Of a stretch of DNA of 64,000 nucleotides, positions 41,545 through 50,787 are shown piece by piece (position 1 is the stretch's first letter; every line of letters starts with the position of its first letter). Below the pieces are notes generated by a model. It was not told the DNA's origin, searched no databases, and saw only the letters and a list, made by a program, of their open reading frames with translations. This stretch comes from Chitinophaga sp. Ak27. Its GTDB lineage: Bacteria; Bacteroidota; Bacteroidia; Chitinophagales; Chitinophagaceae. A program made the position numbers and the translations under genes. Location: assembly GCF_012726295.1 (NCBI RefSeq), contig NZ_JABAOB010000007.1:124001-188000 (forward strand), read 5' to 3'.

Positions 41545-43954
41545 CAATATTCCAGATAATATTTTCCCGGCGCCAGCGGCTGCTCTTCAGATCCCATTCA
41601 CTCAGGTACCAGCCGTTTTTATTGCCGGTGAAGTAAGGTACCTTCAGGGGGATACCCCAATCGAGGCGCACCAGGAAGTATGAAAAGTCCAAACGTAGGC
41701 CGGCTCCCGTGCCCATGGCCAGATCATGGTACAACTGACTTAACTGGAATTCGGAGCCAGGTCTCGACGGATCTTTCCTGATCATCCAGATATTACCCAT
41801 GTCCAGGAACGTAGCGCCTTTCAGGTTTATGCTGCCTCCAAACATTCTCAACAAGTCGAAACGGTATTCTACATTCCCTTCCAGCTTCATATCGCCGGTT
41901 TGATCGGGGAAGGCTTGTGCAGTAGCGGAAGAATCTTTGAAGGAACCGGGGCCTAATGTACGCAGGCGCCAAGCCCGGATACTGTTGGGACCGCCGGAAG
42001 TAAACTGCCTTACATAAGGTAATACCTGTGAATAACTATAGGGGATACCTACGCCCGCGTAAGCCCTGGTGGCTAATCCACTGTGAATGCCCAACTTCCA
42101 GTAATGGCGGTAATCCGCTTCCAGTTTCACAAAATTGGAAATGTTAACCCCTGTAGCTGTTTCCAGGTTGGTGTTCTTCCCCGAGATGCCATTTACCAGG
42201 CTGTTGATACCGCTCAGCCATCCGCCCGATTCTTCCACATTTACCCGAAAGTAGCTATAGTGACGGGGATGCAGAAGGTCCTGGTTGCTGTAAATAAATG
42301 AAACACTTTCCCCGCCAATCAACGCCGGCTCGAAGCTGCGTTTCAGGTAAGGGTTGGTATTCACCACAGAGTCGCGGAATGTTGGATTAAGAGATACGCC
42401 TACGTAGTTGATGGTAATAGGCCGCACAATCCAGCGTTTATAAAGCGTTTCATTCCAGTCGTACCCATAGGAGGCATTGAAGCTGGTAACATCAAATTTT
42501 TCTATGCGCGACAGGTAGTTGGCACCCAGGGTAAGCCTGGTTTTAGCATTTGTCCTGTTGGATTGTTTGATATGAAAAGGCAGTGCAAAGCGGGGCCATG
42601 TAAGGCTTACCTCTCCTCCGAACTGTTTGGACTGCAATGTCCAGCCGGTTTCCTGTTTCACCAGTTCGATACCCGTATTGATGCTCATGCCCAGCTGGGT
42701 AGCCGTTTTATTTAGATTAATATGGCGGTAGTTCAGGGTAATGCCCGAACCAAGCGTATAGTCGGAGCTGTTACTTACCTCGAAGCTGACGCCTAGTTCC
42801 TGTTTACGGCGGGGTGTAAGGAACAGGTAGGCATCCAGTGTATTTACTGAGTCTTTGGGTTCTTTGTATTGGAGGGTCACAAATTGCCAGATACCCAAAT
42901 CATATAATTTATTAACAGTGTTGTTGTACTGTTGCAGGGAATAGGTTTCTCCTGGCCGGAGCAAAATAGACCTGGATAGTATTTTGGGCCGTAGTATTTC
43001 CTGGTGGTAGCGGATGTTAATATATTTCCGGTCGTCTTTTTTCAGTGAGCTGTCGGCCGGGTTGCCGTTCAGAGAAAAATCTGGATACACATAAATTTTA
43101 CCAATGTGGTGGGGCTGCCAGCTGGAAGTGCTATCCTCCGGGTTTTTGATGCGTATTTCCACATCCATGGTTAATTTATCTCTTCCTTTATTTTCATTAA
43201 AAATATTTACCAACCCTTCGAAGGGGTTGAGGCTATTCCGGAAGAGGGCTTTATTCAGGGTATCTACGCTGTATTCTATGGCATCGCGGTTGAATTTATA
43301 ATAGCCTGCGTCTTTGATCAGCCGGGTGAGCCTTTCCCGTTCGCTGCCCAACGTGGCCGATTTGAAAGCCATTCCTTTTTGGATGAGGGACAGTTTTTCA
43401 TTGGCTTTAACGAGGCGAAGAATGGCGGTATCGGGTATGGCGTAGGTAATTTTATCTATCACAAAATTTCTCCCGGTATTTACCTCGTAGGTAACGCTGG
43501 TTTTCCTGCGTTTGGTCTTCTCATTGTATTGAACAGTGGCATAAAAGAATCCCTGGTTATGGAGATAGCTGGTCATACGGTCTACCGATTCTTTGGCTTT
43601 CGTAGAATCGTATACCACCGGCTCTTCCAGGTTTCTTTTAGAGAGGACGAGGTTCCAGAACCAGTTGGATTTTTTTTCATTATACTTCTGGTTATAGAGC
43701 CATACCTTGATACGGGAGTTGAGTAATTTTTTATTAGGCTGCTGTGTCATCAGCGATTTAGAGGAAAGGGAGCTACGGATATCCTGTTTTTCGGAATTAA
43801 GGATATCACCCTTTACCACTACTTTGGCGCTGGTGTATAGTGATTGATTGGATTGGAGGTACCTGGTATTGGAGCACGCTGCCAACGTGAATACTACAGC
43901 CAGTAGCAGCAATTGTTTCAGCAGTAAGAATCTGGAATTGGGAGGCAGCTGCAT
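41525..43954 (-). CDS. tamL: Omp85-family outer-membrane lipoprotein (TamL)
   Basis: An 809-residue BamA/TamA-type protein. A lipobox VFTLAAC shows it is a lipoprotein, the feature that sets Bacteroidota TamL apart from TamA. About residues 35-390 hold POTRA domains, followed by a 16-strand barrel (surface antigen domain) with the QFTSGGPNSIRAWRLR loop, the conserved Omp85 region, and the end IIWNIAIGYPF. It should act with TamB in outer-membrane assembly; tamB is not in view. ATG 43954 follows a GTG one codon earlier. Confidence 0.9.
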   Translation of the reverse strand: MQLPPNSRFLLLKQLLLLAVVFTLAACSNTRYLQSNQSLYTSAKVVVKGDILNSEKQDIRSSLSSKSLMTQQPNKKLLNSRIKVWLYNQKYNEKKSNWFWNLVLSKRNLEEPVVYDSTKAKESVDRMTSYLHNQGFFYATVQYNEKTKRRKTSVTYEVNTGRNFVIDKITYAIPDTAILRLVKANEKLSLIQKGMAFKSATLGSERERLTRLIKDAGYYKFNRDAIEYSVDTLNKALFRNSLNPFEGLVNIFNENKGRDKLTMDVEIRIKNPEDSTSSWQPHHIGKIYVYPDFSLNGNPADSSLKKDDRKYINIRYHQEILRPKILSRSILLRPGETYSLQQYNNTVNKLYDLGIWQFVTLQYKEPKDSVNTLDAYLFLTPRRKQELGVSFEVSNSSDYTLGSGITLNYRHINLNKTATQLGMSINTGIELVKQETGWTLQSKQFGGEVSLTWPRFALPFHIKQSNRTNAKTRLTLGANYLSRIEKFDVTSFNASYGYDWNETLYKRWIVRPITINYVGVSLNPTFRDSVVNTNPYLKRSFEPALIGGESVSFIYSNQDLLHPRHYSYFRVNVEESGGWLSGINSLVNGISGKNTNLETATGVNISNFVKLEADYRHYWKLGIHSGLATRAYAGVGIPYSYSQVLPYVRQFTSGGPNSIRAWRLRTLGPGSFKDSSATAQAFPDQTGDMKLEGNVEYRFDLLRMFGGSINLKGATFLDMGNIWMIRKDPSRPGSEFQLSQLYHDLAMGTGAGLRLDFSYFLVRLDWGIPLKVPYFTGNKNGWYLSEWDLKSSRWRRENIIWNIAIGYPF

Positions 43955-44020
43955 CACGGGTGAAAACGTTATTAATCATTTAAAAAGCCAACAGGGAGTA
44001 AGCCGTTATCACGCCTCTTC

Positions 44021-44051
44021 TTGGCTGATTAAAAGAAATCGTGTAGGTTTG
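44021..44051 (+). promoter_or_regulatory. Promoter of the TrmH-type methylase operon
   Basis: TTG (44021-44023), a 20-base spacer and TAGGTTTG (44044-44051). The ATG at 44057 is five bases after the box, so the mRNA may have no leader. Confidence 0.6.
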
Positions 44052-44056
44052 GCCCC

Positions 44057-44797
44057 ATGTTGTCAAAGGCGCAAATTAAATATATTCAATCATTACAGCA
44101 CAAAAAAAACAGGCAAAAATCCAGCCAGTATGTGGCAGAAGGAGATAAGATCGTGCAGGAGCTGCTACAGGCGGGCATGCCCGTGAAAGGAGTGTTTGCC
44201 ACTGCCGAATGGCTGGAGCAGCATCATGCACTGTTAAACAATTTGCCTGCAGGCGCCGTTGTAGCGGTTGAATCTACTGTACTTAAACAATTATCTTCCC
44301 TGACTACGCCCAACAGGGCTATGGCCTTGCTGGATATGCCGGCGCCGGTAGATCCGATGCCGGATCCGGGGAGCGTTGTTTTGGCGCTGGAAGCCATACA
44401 AGACCCAGGGAATATGGGTACCCTGATTCGTATTGCCGATTGGTTTGGTATTTCCAGGATCATTTGCTCCCCCGACTGTGTAGATGTATATAATCCTAAA
44501 ACAATACAAGCCACCATGGGGAGCATAGTGAGGGTACGTATAGCCGAATACGATATCCCGGAATTATTGCGGAAAACCTCCCTGCCTTCTTATGCCGCTA
44601 CTTTACACGGTAAGAACATAGCTGATTTCCCGCCAATAAAGGAAGGAATTATCCTGATTGGGAATGAAGGAAGAGGATTAACAGAAGAAGTAACTGCCCT
44701 GGCTACCCATCAGATCACCATTCCCCGCCTCGGCGGCGCCGAATCGCTGAATGCGGCCATCGCCGCAGGTATTATTTGCGGCCGATTACTTATTTAA
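44057..44797 (+). CDS. RNA 2'-O-methyltransferase, TrmH/SpoU family
   Basis: A knotted SPOUT methyltransferase for tRNA or rRNA, 246 residues. The N-terminal substrate-binding part (SSQYVAEGDKIVQELLQA) precedes the SpoU domain with its three motifs: LEAIQDPGNMGTLIRIADWF, IILIGNEGRGLTEEV and IPRLGGAESLNAAIAAGII. Whether it targets 23S rRNA or tRNA is not determinable. It is first in an operon with two uncharacterised lipoproteins (gap 6 bases). Confidence 0.9.
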   Translation: MLSKAQIKYIQSLQHKKNRQKSSQYVAEGDKIVQELLQAGMPVKGVFATAEWLEQHHALLNNLPAGAVVAVESTVLKQLSSLTTPNRAMALLDMPAPVDPMPDPGSVVLALEAIQDPGNMGTLIRIADWFGISRIICSPDCVDVYNPKTIQATMGSIVRVRIAEYDIPELLRKTSLPSYAATLHGKNIADFPPIKEGIILIGNEGRGLTEEVTALATHQITIPRLGGAESLNAAIAAGIICGRLLI

Positions 44798-44803
44798 CCT
44801 GTC

Positions 44804-45835
44804 ATGATACCCCGAATCATACTTATTAGCCTGTTGCTTGGCTGTATTTCCTGCCACCAACGCGTGCCACGAAAGATAACGCCGGCATTTTATTACTGGA
44901 AACAAACCTGGACCGGCAATAGCCTGGAATTGCAATATGCGGAGCAATTGCCTGCAAAGCGACTTTACATTAAGCTGTTTGATGTTGATATCGACGAGGT
45001 GACCAGGGCGCCCATACCAGTCGCTATCTTTAAACAGGCGGCTCCATTCCCGGCTAACACTGACATTATACCGGTCGTATTCCTGATGAATGAAGTATGG
45101 GCTCATCCCGATCCACAGCTGGCTAGCAAGGTGAGTAAGCTTATGGCGCAATTGTGTGATAGCCTTCCTGCCGGGCGGATTCCAGAAGTACAGCTCGACT
45201 GCGACTGGACACAAACCAGCCGGGAGGCTTATTTCTCCTTTATCAAACAAATCAGGCAAACGCCTTTTTTCCAGCATCGCCGGGTATCAGCCACTATCCG
45301 GATGTACCAGGTAAAGTATAAAGTGCGGGCTGGCATACCACCTGTAGACAGGGGCCTGTTGATGTGTTATAATATGGGAGATCTGCGCAAGCCCGGTTCC
45401 CATAATTCTATCCTGGACCTGGAAACGATGGCGTCTTACCTCGGTGAACAACGGGTGGCCAACTATCCCTTACCTTTGGATGTTGCTTTACCCCTTTTTT
45501 CCTGGAGCGTGTTGTTTCGTAATGACACCGGCTATGTCGGCATTTTGAGAAGTGTGGGAGAAAGAGAATTACAAAACACCCGGCTTTTTGCCCCAGGAAA
45601 GAAACAGTTATATACCGTACAGCAGGATACCTTACTTAATGGCTATCCACTCCGCAAAGGAAATGTTATCCGGCGCGAAAGCGTTGATAAATCGAGCCTG
45701 GAAGGCGCTGCCAGGATGGTAGCCCGGCAATTGACCACCGGTGATCCGGCTGTTATATTTTATCATTTAGATTCCGTGACACTTAAAAATTATCCATTGG
45801 ATGAACTACAAAAAATCACTCGTATTTTTAATTAG
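44804..45835 (+). CDS. Putative lipoprotein, DUF3142-like
   Basis: A 343-residue protein with a short signal peptide and lipobox LGCISC. The body resembles DUF3142 proteins, a TIM-barrel-like group: VQLDCDWTQTSREAYFSFIK and GLLMCYNMGDLRKPG are in the expected order. The function is unknown; a carbohydrate-acting barrel is possible. It starts six bases after the methylase gene and its last 35 bases overlap the next gene in another frame, so all three are translated from one mRNA. Confidence 0.65.
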   Translation: MIPRIILISLLLGCISCHQRVPRKITPAFYYWKQTWTGNSLELQYAEQLPAKRLYIKLFDVDIDEVTRAPIPVAIFKQAAPFPANTDIIPVVFLMNEVWAHPDPQLASKVSKLMAQLCDSLPAGRIPEVQLDCDWTQTSREAYFSFIKQIRQTPFFQHRRVSATIRMYQVKYKVRAGIPPVDRGLLMCYNMGDLRKPGSHNSILDLETMASYLGEQRVANYPLPLDVALPLFSWSVLFRNDTGYVGILRSVGERELQNTRLFAPGKKQLYTVQQDTLLNGYPLRKGNVIRRESVDKSSLEGAARMVARQLTTGDPAVIFYHLDSVTLKNYPLDELQKITRIFN

Positions 45836-48125
45836 CTTTTGCATTGTTTTCTTTGGCAATATCCTTTACATCCTTTCTTGTGGCGGAGACGAGGATCCGT
45901 ATGACTATTATGTTTCCTTCTTTAACCCCACTATCAGGGGAGAAGGATATGAGCCATTTTACTATACCTCGCTGACCACTTTTTATGGCGATCCGACTCC
46001 CTCTGAAGAAACCACCAACGTTGCCGACTGGCAGGGATATACCGGCAGTAAGGTAACGGCAAAGGACATACGGGAATGTATTTACACCTATAGCCCCGAG
46101 CAATTATCTATCATTGCCAACGGCAGTAACCTGCTGCCCGACAGTGTAAAGCAAAACACTTTTGCCCAGTTTTTACTGAAGGAGAAAAACAGGGAAGCTG
46201 CCCGCTACCTGCTGTTCGCCAAAACCTGTGAACCAGCCGTGGTCAATGCAGATCCATGGTCTGTTCCCGAACGGAATAACGTGTTGCTGGGAAATTTGTA
46301 TAAGGAAGGGGAAGAGTTATACAATAAAACAAAGGACAAAGAAATCCGCGACCGGTATGCATTCCAGCTGATCAGGCTAGAGCATTACAGCAAAGAATAT
46401 GCAGCAGCGGCAGCATCTTTTGACAAGCTGTTTGGTGGAAAAGAAGCTTCCTCGTTAGTGTATTATAAAGCCCTGTCGCTAAAAGCCGGCGCCCTGCTGC
46501 GCATGAAGGATTCGGTACAAGGCGCCTACCTGTTTTCCCGCGTATTTGAAAAAGCGCCTTCCCTGCGTATTTCCAGCTTTACGGGCTTGATGTGGGCGAA
46601 TACCACCGCGAGGGAGGTATATCCCCTGTGTAAAGACAACCATGAAAAAGGTATAGTAGCAGGTGTTTATGGGTTGGCGAATGCGGACGTCAGCCCCGCT
46701 GGTTTACGGGAAGTATATGCTCTTGATCCTGCTTCTCCGGTAATGACCATTTTATTGGGTAGAGAATTGAATAAACTGGAGCAGGGTTATTTAGGTCCTT
46801 ACCTGGAGCAAATAGCAGCAAATGGCATGGTGAGTATGCGGGATTATGCCGTAGAAGAGAGAGGAAAAATGCTCGTGCAATTAAAGGCATTGCAGCAGGT
46901 GGTAGATAGCCTGATAGATAAAGGTAAGCTGCGGGACATGGATCTGTGGCGGATTTCATCTGCCTATTTATCTTATATGGGCAAAGATTATACCGGCGCC
47001 AAAGCCCGGCTCGATGCGGTGAAAGCAAAGGATGCGGATACCAGGGATCAGTGGGAGATTATTAACCTGCTGGTGAATATCAATCAGCAGAAAACTATTG
47101 ACAGCACTTTTGAATCCAAACTATTGGCTTCTTTCAAATGGCTGGATACCAAAACACCGGAAAGTACCTCTAACGATGGTTGGTGGGGTAATACCGACAA
47201 GCCCGCCTTCTTCAGGAAAACATATCGCAACCTGTTGTTTGCCGTGTTGGCGCCCCGTTACCATCAGCAGGGTGACCTGGTAAAGGAAGCGCTGATCCGG
47301 GGACGCTGCGATTCGCTGCATAATGGCTATGGCGTTTCCGGGGAAACGGCAGTAGCCCAGATTACAGACGATATGAATACGGCGGCACTGATCCGGTTGA
47401 ATGATTTTCTGCGCCAACCGGTTAAAACGCCTTATGAGACCTACCTGGTACGTTTCTTCCCGAAGGAGATCAATATGAGTGAACGGATAGGCATCAGCTA
47501 TATGCGTGTACATGATTTCAATCATGCGCGCGAGTGGTTTAAGAAAACACCCGCATCTGCTATGACAGCTTCTTTCCAGGTATTCCGCGAGCAGTTGCAG
47601 GACTTTGGAGAAGATACTGCCACCCGCACCTATAGCAAACCGATCAGCCAGTTGCAGTTTTGTGAGCGCATGGTACAGTTAGAGGAAAAAATGAAAACTA
47701 CACCGGTTTCGCCTACGGTATACTACGATTATGCGTCGGCGTTATTCAGTATTTCTTATTATGGAAAGACCTGGTTTTTTGTAAAAGACTTCCGGCCATC
47801 CACCGACTGGTATACCAGTGCCTATGATAAAGATCCGTTCACGAAACAGTACTTTGGCTGTTATGCAGCGGAAAGCTATTACCTGAAAGCAGCTCAGGCG
47901 AGCACGGACCGGGAGTTCAGGGCCAGGTGTGCTTTTATGGCAGCACGTTGTTCGCAGAAACATACTGCGGAAAATAATGACAGCGATAAGTACTTGTCCG
48001 CGTTAGTACGTAACCGTTATTTCCCTTTGCTGGCTAACAATTTTGCAGATACAAAGTTCTATCAGCAGGCATATGGGCAATGCAGTTACCTGCGTGATTA
48101 TGTAAAAGTGACTAAGAAGAAATAG
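45801..48125 (+). CDS. Large lipoprotein with TPR-like helices, unknown function
   Basis: A 774-residue protein starting MNYKKSLVFLISFCIVFFGN with a lipobox-like LYILSC. The N-terminal part is aromatic (DPYDYYVSFFNPTIRGEGYE). The long middle and end are alpha-helical with TPR-like spacing (EAARYLLFAKTCEP; FQLIRLEHYSKEYAAAAASF; ARCAFMAARCSQKH). I know no function. Its start overlaps the DUF3142-like gene by 35 bases. Its stop touches the stop of the convergent LolC/E-type gene with no base between. Confidence 0.65.
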   Translation: MNYKKSLVFLISFCIVFFGNILYILSCGGDEDPYDYYVSFFNPTIRGEGYEPFYYTSLTTFYGDPTPSEETTNVADWQGYTGSKVTAKDIRECIYTYSPEQLSIIANGSNLLPDSVKQNTFAQFLLKEKNREAARYLLFAKTCEPAVVNADPWSVPERNNVLLGNLYKEGEELYNKTKDKEIRDRYAFQLIRLEHYSKEYAAAAASFDKLFGGKEASSLVYYKALSLKAGALLRMKDSVQGAYLFSRVFEKAPSLRISSFTGLMWANTTAREVYPLCKDNHEKGIVAGVYGLANADVSPAGLREVYALDPASPVMTILLGRELNKLEQGYLGPYLEQIAANGMVSMRDYAVEERGKMLVQLKALQQVVDSLIDKGKLRDMDLWRISSAYLSYMGKDYTGAKARLDAVKAKDADTRDQWEIINLLVNINQQKTIDSTFESKLLASFKWLDTKTPESTSNDGWWGNTDKPAFFRKTYRNLLFAVLAPRYHQQGDLVKEALIRGRCDSLHNGYGVSGETAVAQITDDMNTAALIRLNDFLRQPVKTPYETYLVRFFPKEINMSERIGISYMRVHDFNHAREWFKKTPASAMTASFQVFREQLQDFGEDTATRTYSKPISQLQFCERMVQLEEKMKTTPVSPTVYYDYASALFSISYYGKTWFFVKDFRPSTDWYTSAYDKDPFTKQYFGCYAAESYYLKAAQASTDREFRARCAFMAARCSQKHTAENNDSDKYLSALVRNRYFPLLANNFADTKFYQQAYGQCSYLRDYVKVTKKK

Positions 48126-49361
48126 CTATTTAAACTGAATAGCTTTTACCGGGGTTATCCGGCGGATAATCCTGGCAGGTATCAGCAGTATGATAGTACA
48201 AATGAAAAATGTGCCGGCATTGATCAGTAGTACATCTATCCAGCGTACATCTACTGCTGCTACCGACATATAGTAAGATTCTTCCGGCAGTTTAAATATG
48301 CCGGTGCTTTGCTGCAGGAAGGCGATGCCCAGTCCGAATACGTCGCCGATGAATATTCCCAGCAGGATAATATACGCGGCCTGGTATACAAATATTTTCT
48401 GAATGCTCCAGTTACGCATCCCCAAGGCTTTGGCAATGCCTATCATATTGGTGCGTTCCAATATAAGAATCAGGATGGCCGTAATCATGTTAATGACGGC
48501 TACAATGGTCATAATGATGATGATGATGAGTTCATTCTGGTTCTGTAGTTGTAACCAGTCGAAAATGTTAGGGTAAATATCCCGGATGGTGCGGGTAAAC
48601 AGCTGGTCAGGCAGCAGGTTATTGTCGATATACCGGGCGGTAGAGTCCATATTATGGTAGCCGGTAAGCATTATTTCATAACCACCTACTGCATCTGGAG
48701 CCCAGTCGTTGAGTTTGCGTACCAGGTTGAGATCGCCGATGACATAGGTTTTGTCGTATTCTTCGATCCCTGTTTTATATATGCCCGTTACCGTTAGTTT
48801 GCGGGCGCGTGGCGGTAGCCCGCCGCCTTGTATGAAATATATAATTGCTTTATCGTTGACCTTCAGTTTTAATTCTCTGGCGGTATATTCTGAAACCATT
48901 ATTTCCGGTGCGTATGATGAGTCGTTGAACTGCAGAAGGTTACCCGTCTGAAGGAAGCGTTTTAACTGTGTCCAGTTATAGCTTTTATCAACGCCTTTGA
49001 AGATGATGCCATCTATCTCTTTATCAGATTTAATGATAGCAGATTTGGTAGCGTAGTTGCTGATTGTTTTAATACCGGGGGCTAATTTAATGCTGTCTAT
49101 CAGGCTGGTTCTGCTGGTAAAGGGAATTTCCTCTGTGAGGGGGCCGGCATTGGGTTGGTATTGATTAATGTGCAGATGTCCCCAGAAGCTGAAGATCTTT
49201 TCCTGGATAACTTCCTGGAAGCCGTTTACCAATGCAGTTGCCAGTATCATTACCGCCACGCTCACCGCAGTAGCAGCTACGGCGATATTGATGATAAATT
49301 TTGAAAAGGAGGAACCTTTATTAAAGGCAATCCGTCTGGCGATAAAAAATGATAAACGCAT
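48126..49361 (-). CDS. FtsX/LolC-E family ABC transporter permease
   Basis: A 411-residue inner-membrane permease: one helix near residues 20-45 (FIINIAVAATAVSVAVMILA), a MacB-type periplasmic domain (about 50-270), and three FtsX helices at the end (about 275-300, 320-350, 370-400). The layout is that of LolC/LolE, which extract lipoproteins from the inner membrane. The ATPase LolD is not adjacent. ATG 49361 is preferred over the TTG two codons up; a -7 box TATATTTG (49372-49365) ends three bases before it. Confidence 0.88.
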   Translation of the reverse strand: MRLSFFIARRIAFNKGSSFSKFIINIAVAATAVSVAVMILATALVNGFQEVIQEKIFSFWGHLHINQYQPNAGPLTEEIPFTSRTSLIDSIKLAPGIKTISNYATKSAIIKSDKEIDGIIFKGVDKSYNWTQLKRFLQTGNLLQFNDSSYAPEIMVSEYTARELKLKVNDKAIIYFIQGGGLPPRARKLTVTGIYKTGIEEYDKTYVIGDLNLVRKLNDWAPDAVGGYEIMLTGYHNMDSTARYIDNNLLPDQLFTRTIRDIYPNIFDWLQLQNQNELIIIIIMTIVAVINMITAILILILERTNMIGIAKALGMRNWSIQKIFVYQAAYIILLGIFIGDVFGLGIAFLQQSTGIFKLPEESYYMSVAAVDVRWIDVLLINAGTFFICTIILLIPARIIRRITPVKAIQFK

Positions 49362-49439
49362 GGGCAAATATAGGGAAAAGCGGAAAGCATATGTAAGCTT
49401 TCGGCTTTTAGTCGTACCTTAAGCCATCAATTACCTTGT

Positions 49440-50729
49440 ATGCGTACAGCAGCTTTTTTTTTAATGGCCCTTGCTTCCTGCCTGTTCAGCAACAGTATAG
49501 TAGCGCAGGTGAATGCTATTACTCCGGACCACGTCTTCTACAATAATATCAAGTCTGTAAAGTTCAGCCAGGCTGGCGATCCACTCAGTATGCCCATGTA
49601 TACTATCGGTTCAGGCGATAAGCTGGAACTGTCTTTTGATGATATGGACAATGATGTAAAGAATTACTATTACTCCTTTGTATTATGTAATGCCGATTGG
49701 ACACCCGCCCCGGTAAATCAGTTCGATTATATGCGGGGCTTTTCAGAAACGAGGATCCTGAACTATAAGTTATCCAGTGTTTCCCTGGCAAGGTATACAC
49801 ATTATAGTGTGCAGCTGCCGGGGACCAATAGCTATCCTGTGAAATCGGGCAACTACCTGCTAAAAGTATACCTGGACAGTGATACATCTCAGTTGGCATT
49901 TACGCGCCGGATGTTTGTAGTAGAAAATAAGGCAGGCATATCTGGCTTTATACAGCAACCTATTGCGCCAAAATTGTTCCGCACATTTCAGAAGATCAAT
50001 TTCGAGGTGAACACTGGCGCGCTGAATATCCAGAACCCATTTGACCAGATAAAAATAGTGATACTGCAGAATTATCGTTGGGACAATGCACTTACCGGTC
50101 TTAAGCCCCAGTTTATTAACGGGAATGTATTGAAGTACAATGCTGAACAAGATTGTATTATGCCGGGTGGAAAGGAATACCGGTGGATCGACTTGCGCAG
50201 CTTCCGCCTGCAAACAGAAAGGGTGAAGCATTCGGAATATCATAACACCAGCACCGATATTTATGCAGTAGCGGATAAAGAGCGGTCTAATATGATATAC
50301 CAGTTTATCAAAGATATTAACGGTAGGTATTACCTGGCCACACTGGATGATTATGACCCTAATTTCGAAGGTGATTATGCATCCGTGCATTTTTCCTTTG
50401 CTGCGCCGGAACCCTATGCAGGATATGATATGTATCTGTATGGAGAGTTGACTAATTACGAATGCAACGACAAAAACAAACTTACTTATAATGGGGAAAC
50501 CCGTGCCTATGAAGGAACCCTGTTTTTGAAGCAGGGATATTATAACTACATCTATGGTTTGGTGGATAAGAGAAAGGCCAATCCAAGGTTAGATACTGAG
50601 TTAACAGAGGGCAACTGGTGGGAAACGGAGAATAACTATACCATTCTCCTGTATTACCGGGCATTGGGGGCAAGGTCTGATGAGCTGGTATCCTCTATTA
50701 CCTTAAATTCTATTCTGAACAGGAAGTAA
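49440..50729 (+). CDS. Type IX secretion system plug protein (DUF5103)
   Basis: A 429-residue exported protein. Signal peptide to about Ala22 (SIVAQ), then DUF5103: YNNIKSVKFSQAGDPLSMP, YYSFVLCNADWTP, YMRGFSETRI, and KQGYYNYIYGLVD near the end. In Flavobacterium johnsoniae the matching protein was seen as the plug that closes the periplasmic end of the SprA translocon. No other T9SS gene (sprA, porV, gld) is in the window. It is closed by a strong two-way terminator. Confidence 0.88.
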   Translation: MRTAAFFLMALASCLFSNSIVAQVNAITPDHVFYNNIKSVKFSQAGDPLSMPMYTIGSGDKLELSFDDMDNDVKNYYYSFVLCNADWTPAPVNQFDYMRGFSETRILNYKLSSVSLARYTHYSVQLPGTNSYPVKSGNYLLKVYLDSDTSQLAFTRRMFVVENKAGISGFIQQPIAPKLFRTFQKINFEVNTGALNIQNPFDQIKIVILQNYRWDNALTGLKPQFINGNVLKYNAEQDCIMPGGKEYRWIDLRSFRLQTERVKHSEYHNTSTDIYAVADKERSNMIYQFIKDINGRYYLATLDDYDPNFEGDYASVHFSFAAPEPYAGYDMYLYGELTNYECNDKNKLTYNGETRAYEGTLFLKQGYYNYIYGLVDKRKANPRLDTELTEGNWWETENNYTILLYYRALGARSDELVSSITLNSILNRK

Positions 50730-50737
50730 TCGATATT

Positions 50738-50787
50738 TGACAATAAAGAAGGGAGATGAATTTTGTCATCTCCCTTCTTTATTGTCA
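50738..50787. terminator. Bidirectional terminator, 22-bp perfect stem
   Basis: TGACAATAAAGAAGGGAGATGA (50738-50759) pairs perfectly with 50766-50787 around six bases. It overlaps the stop codon of the convergent NADH dehydrogenase gene by three bases. Confidence 0.9.
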
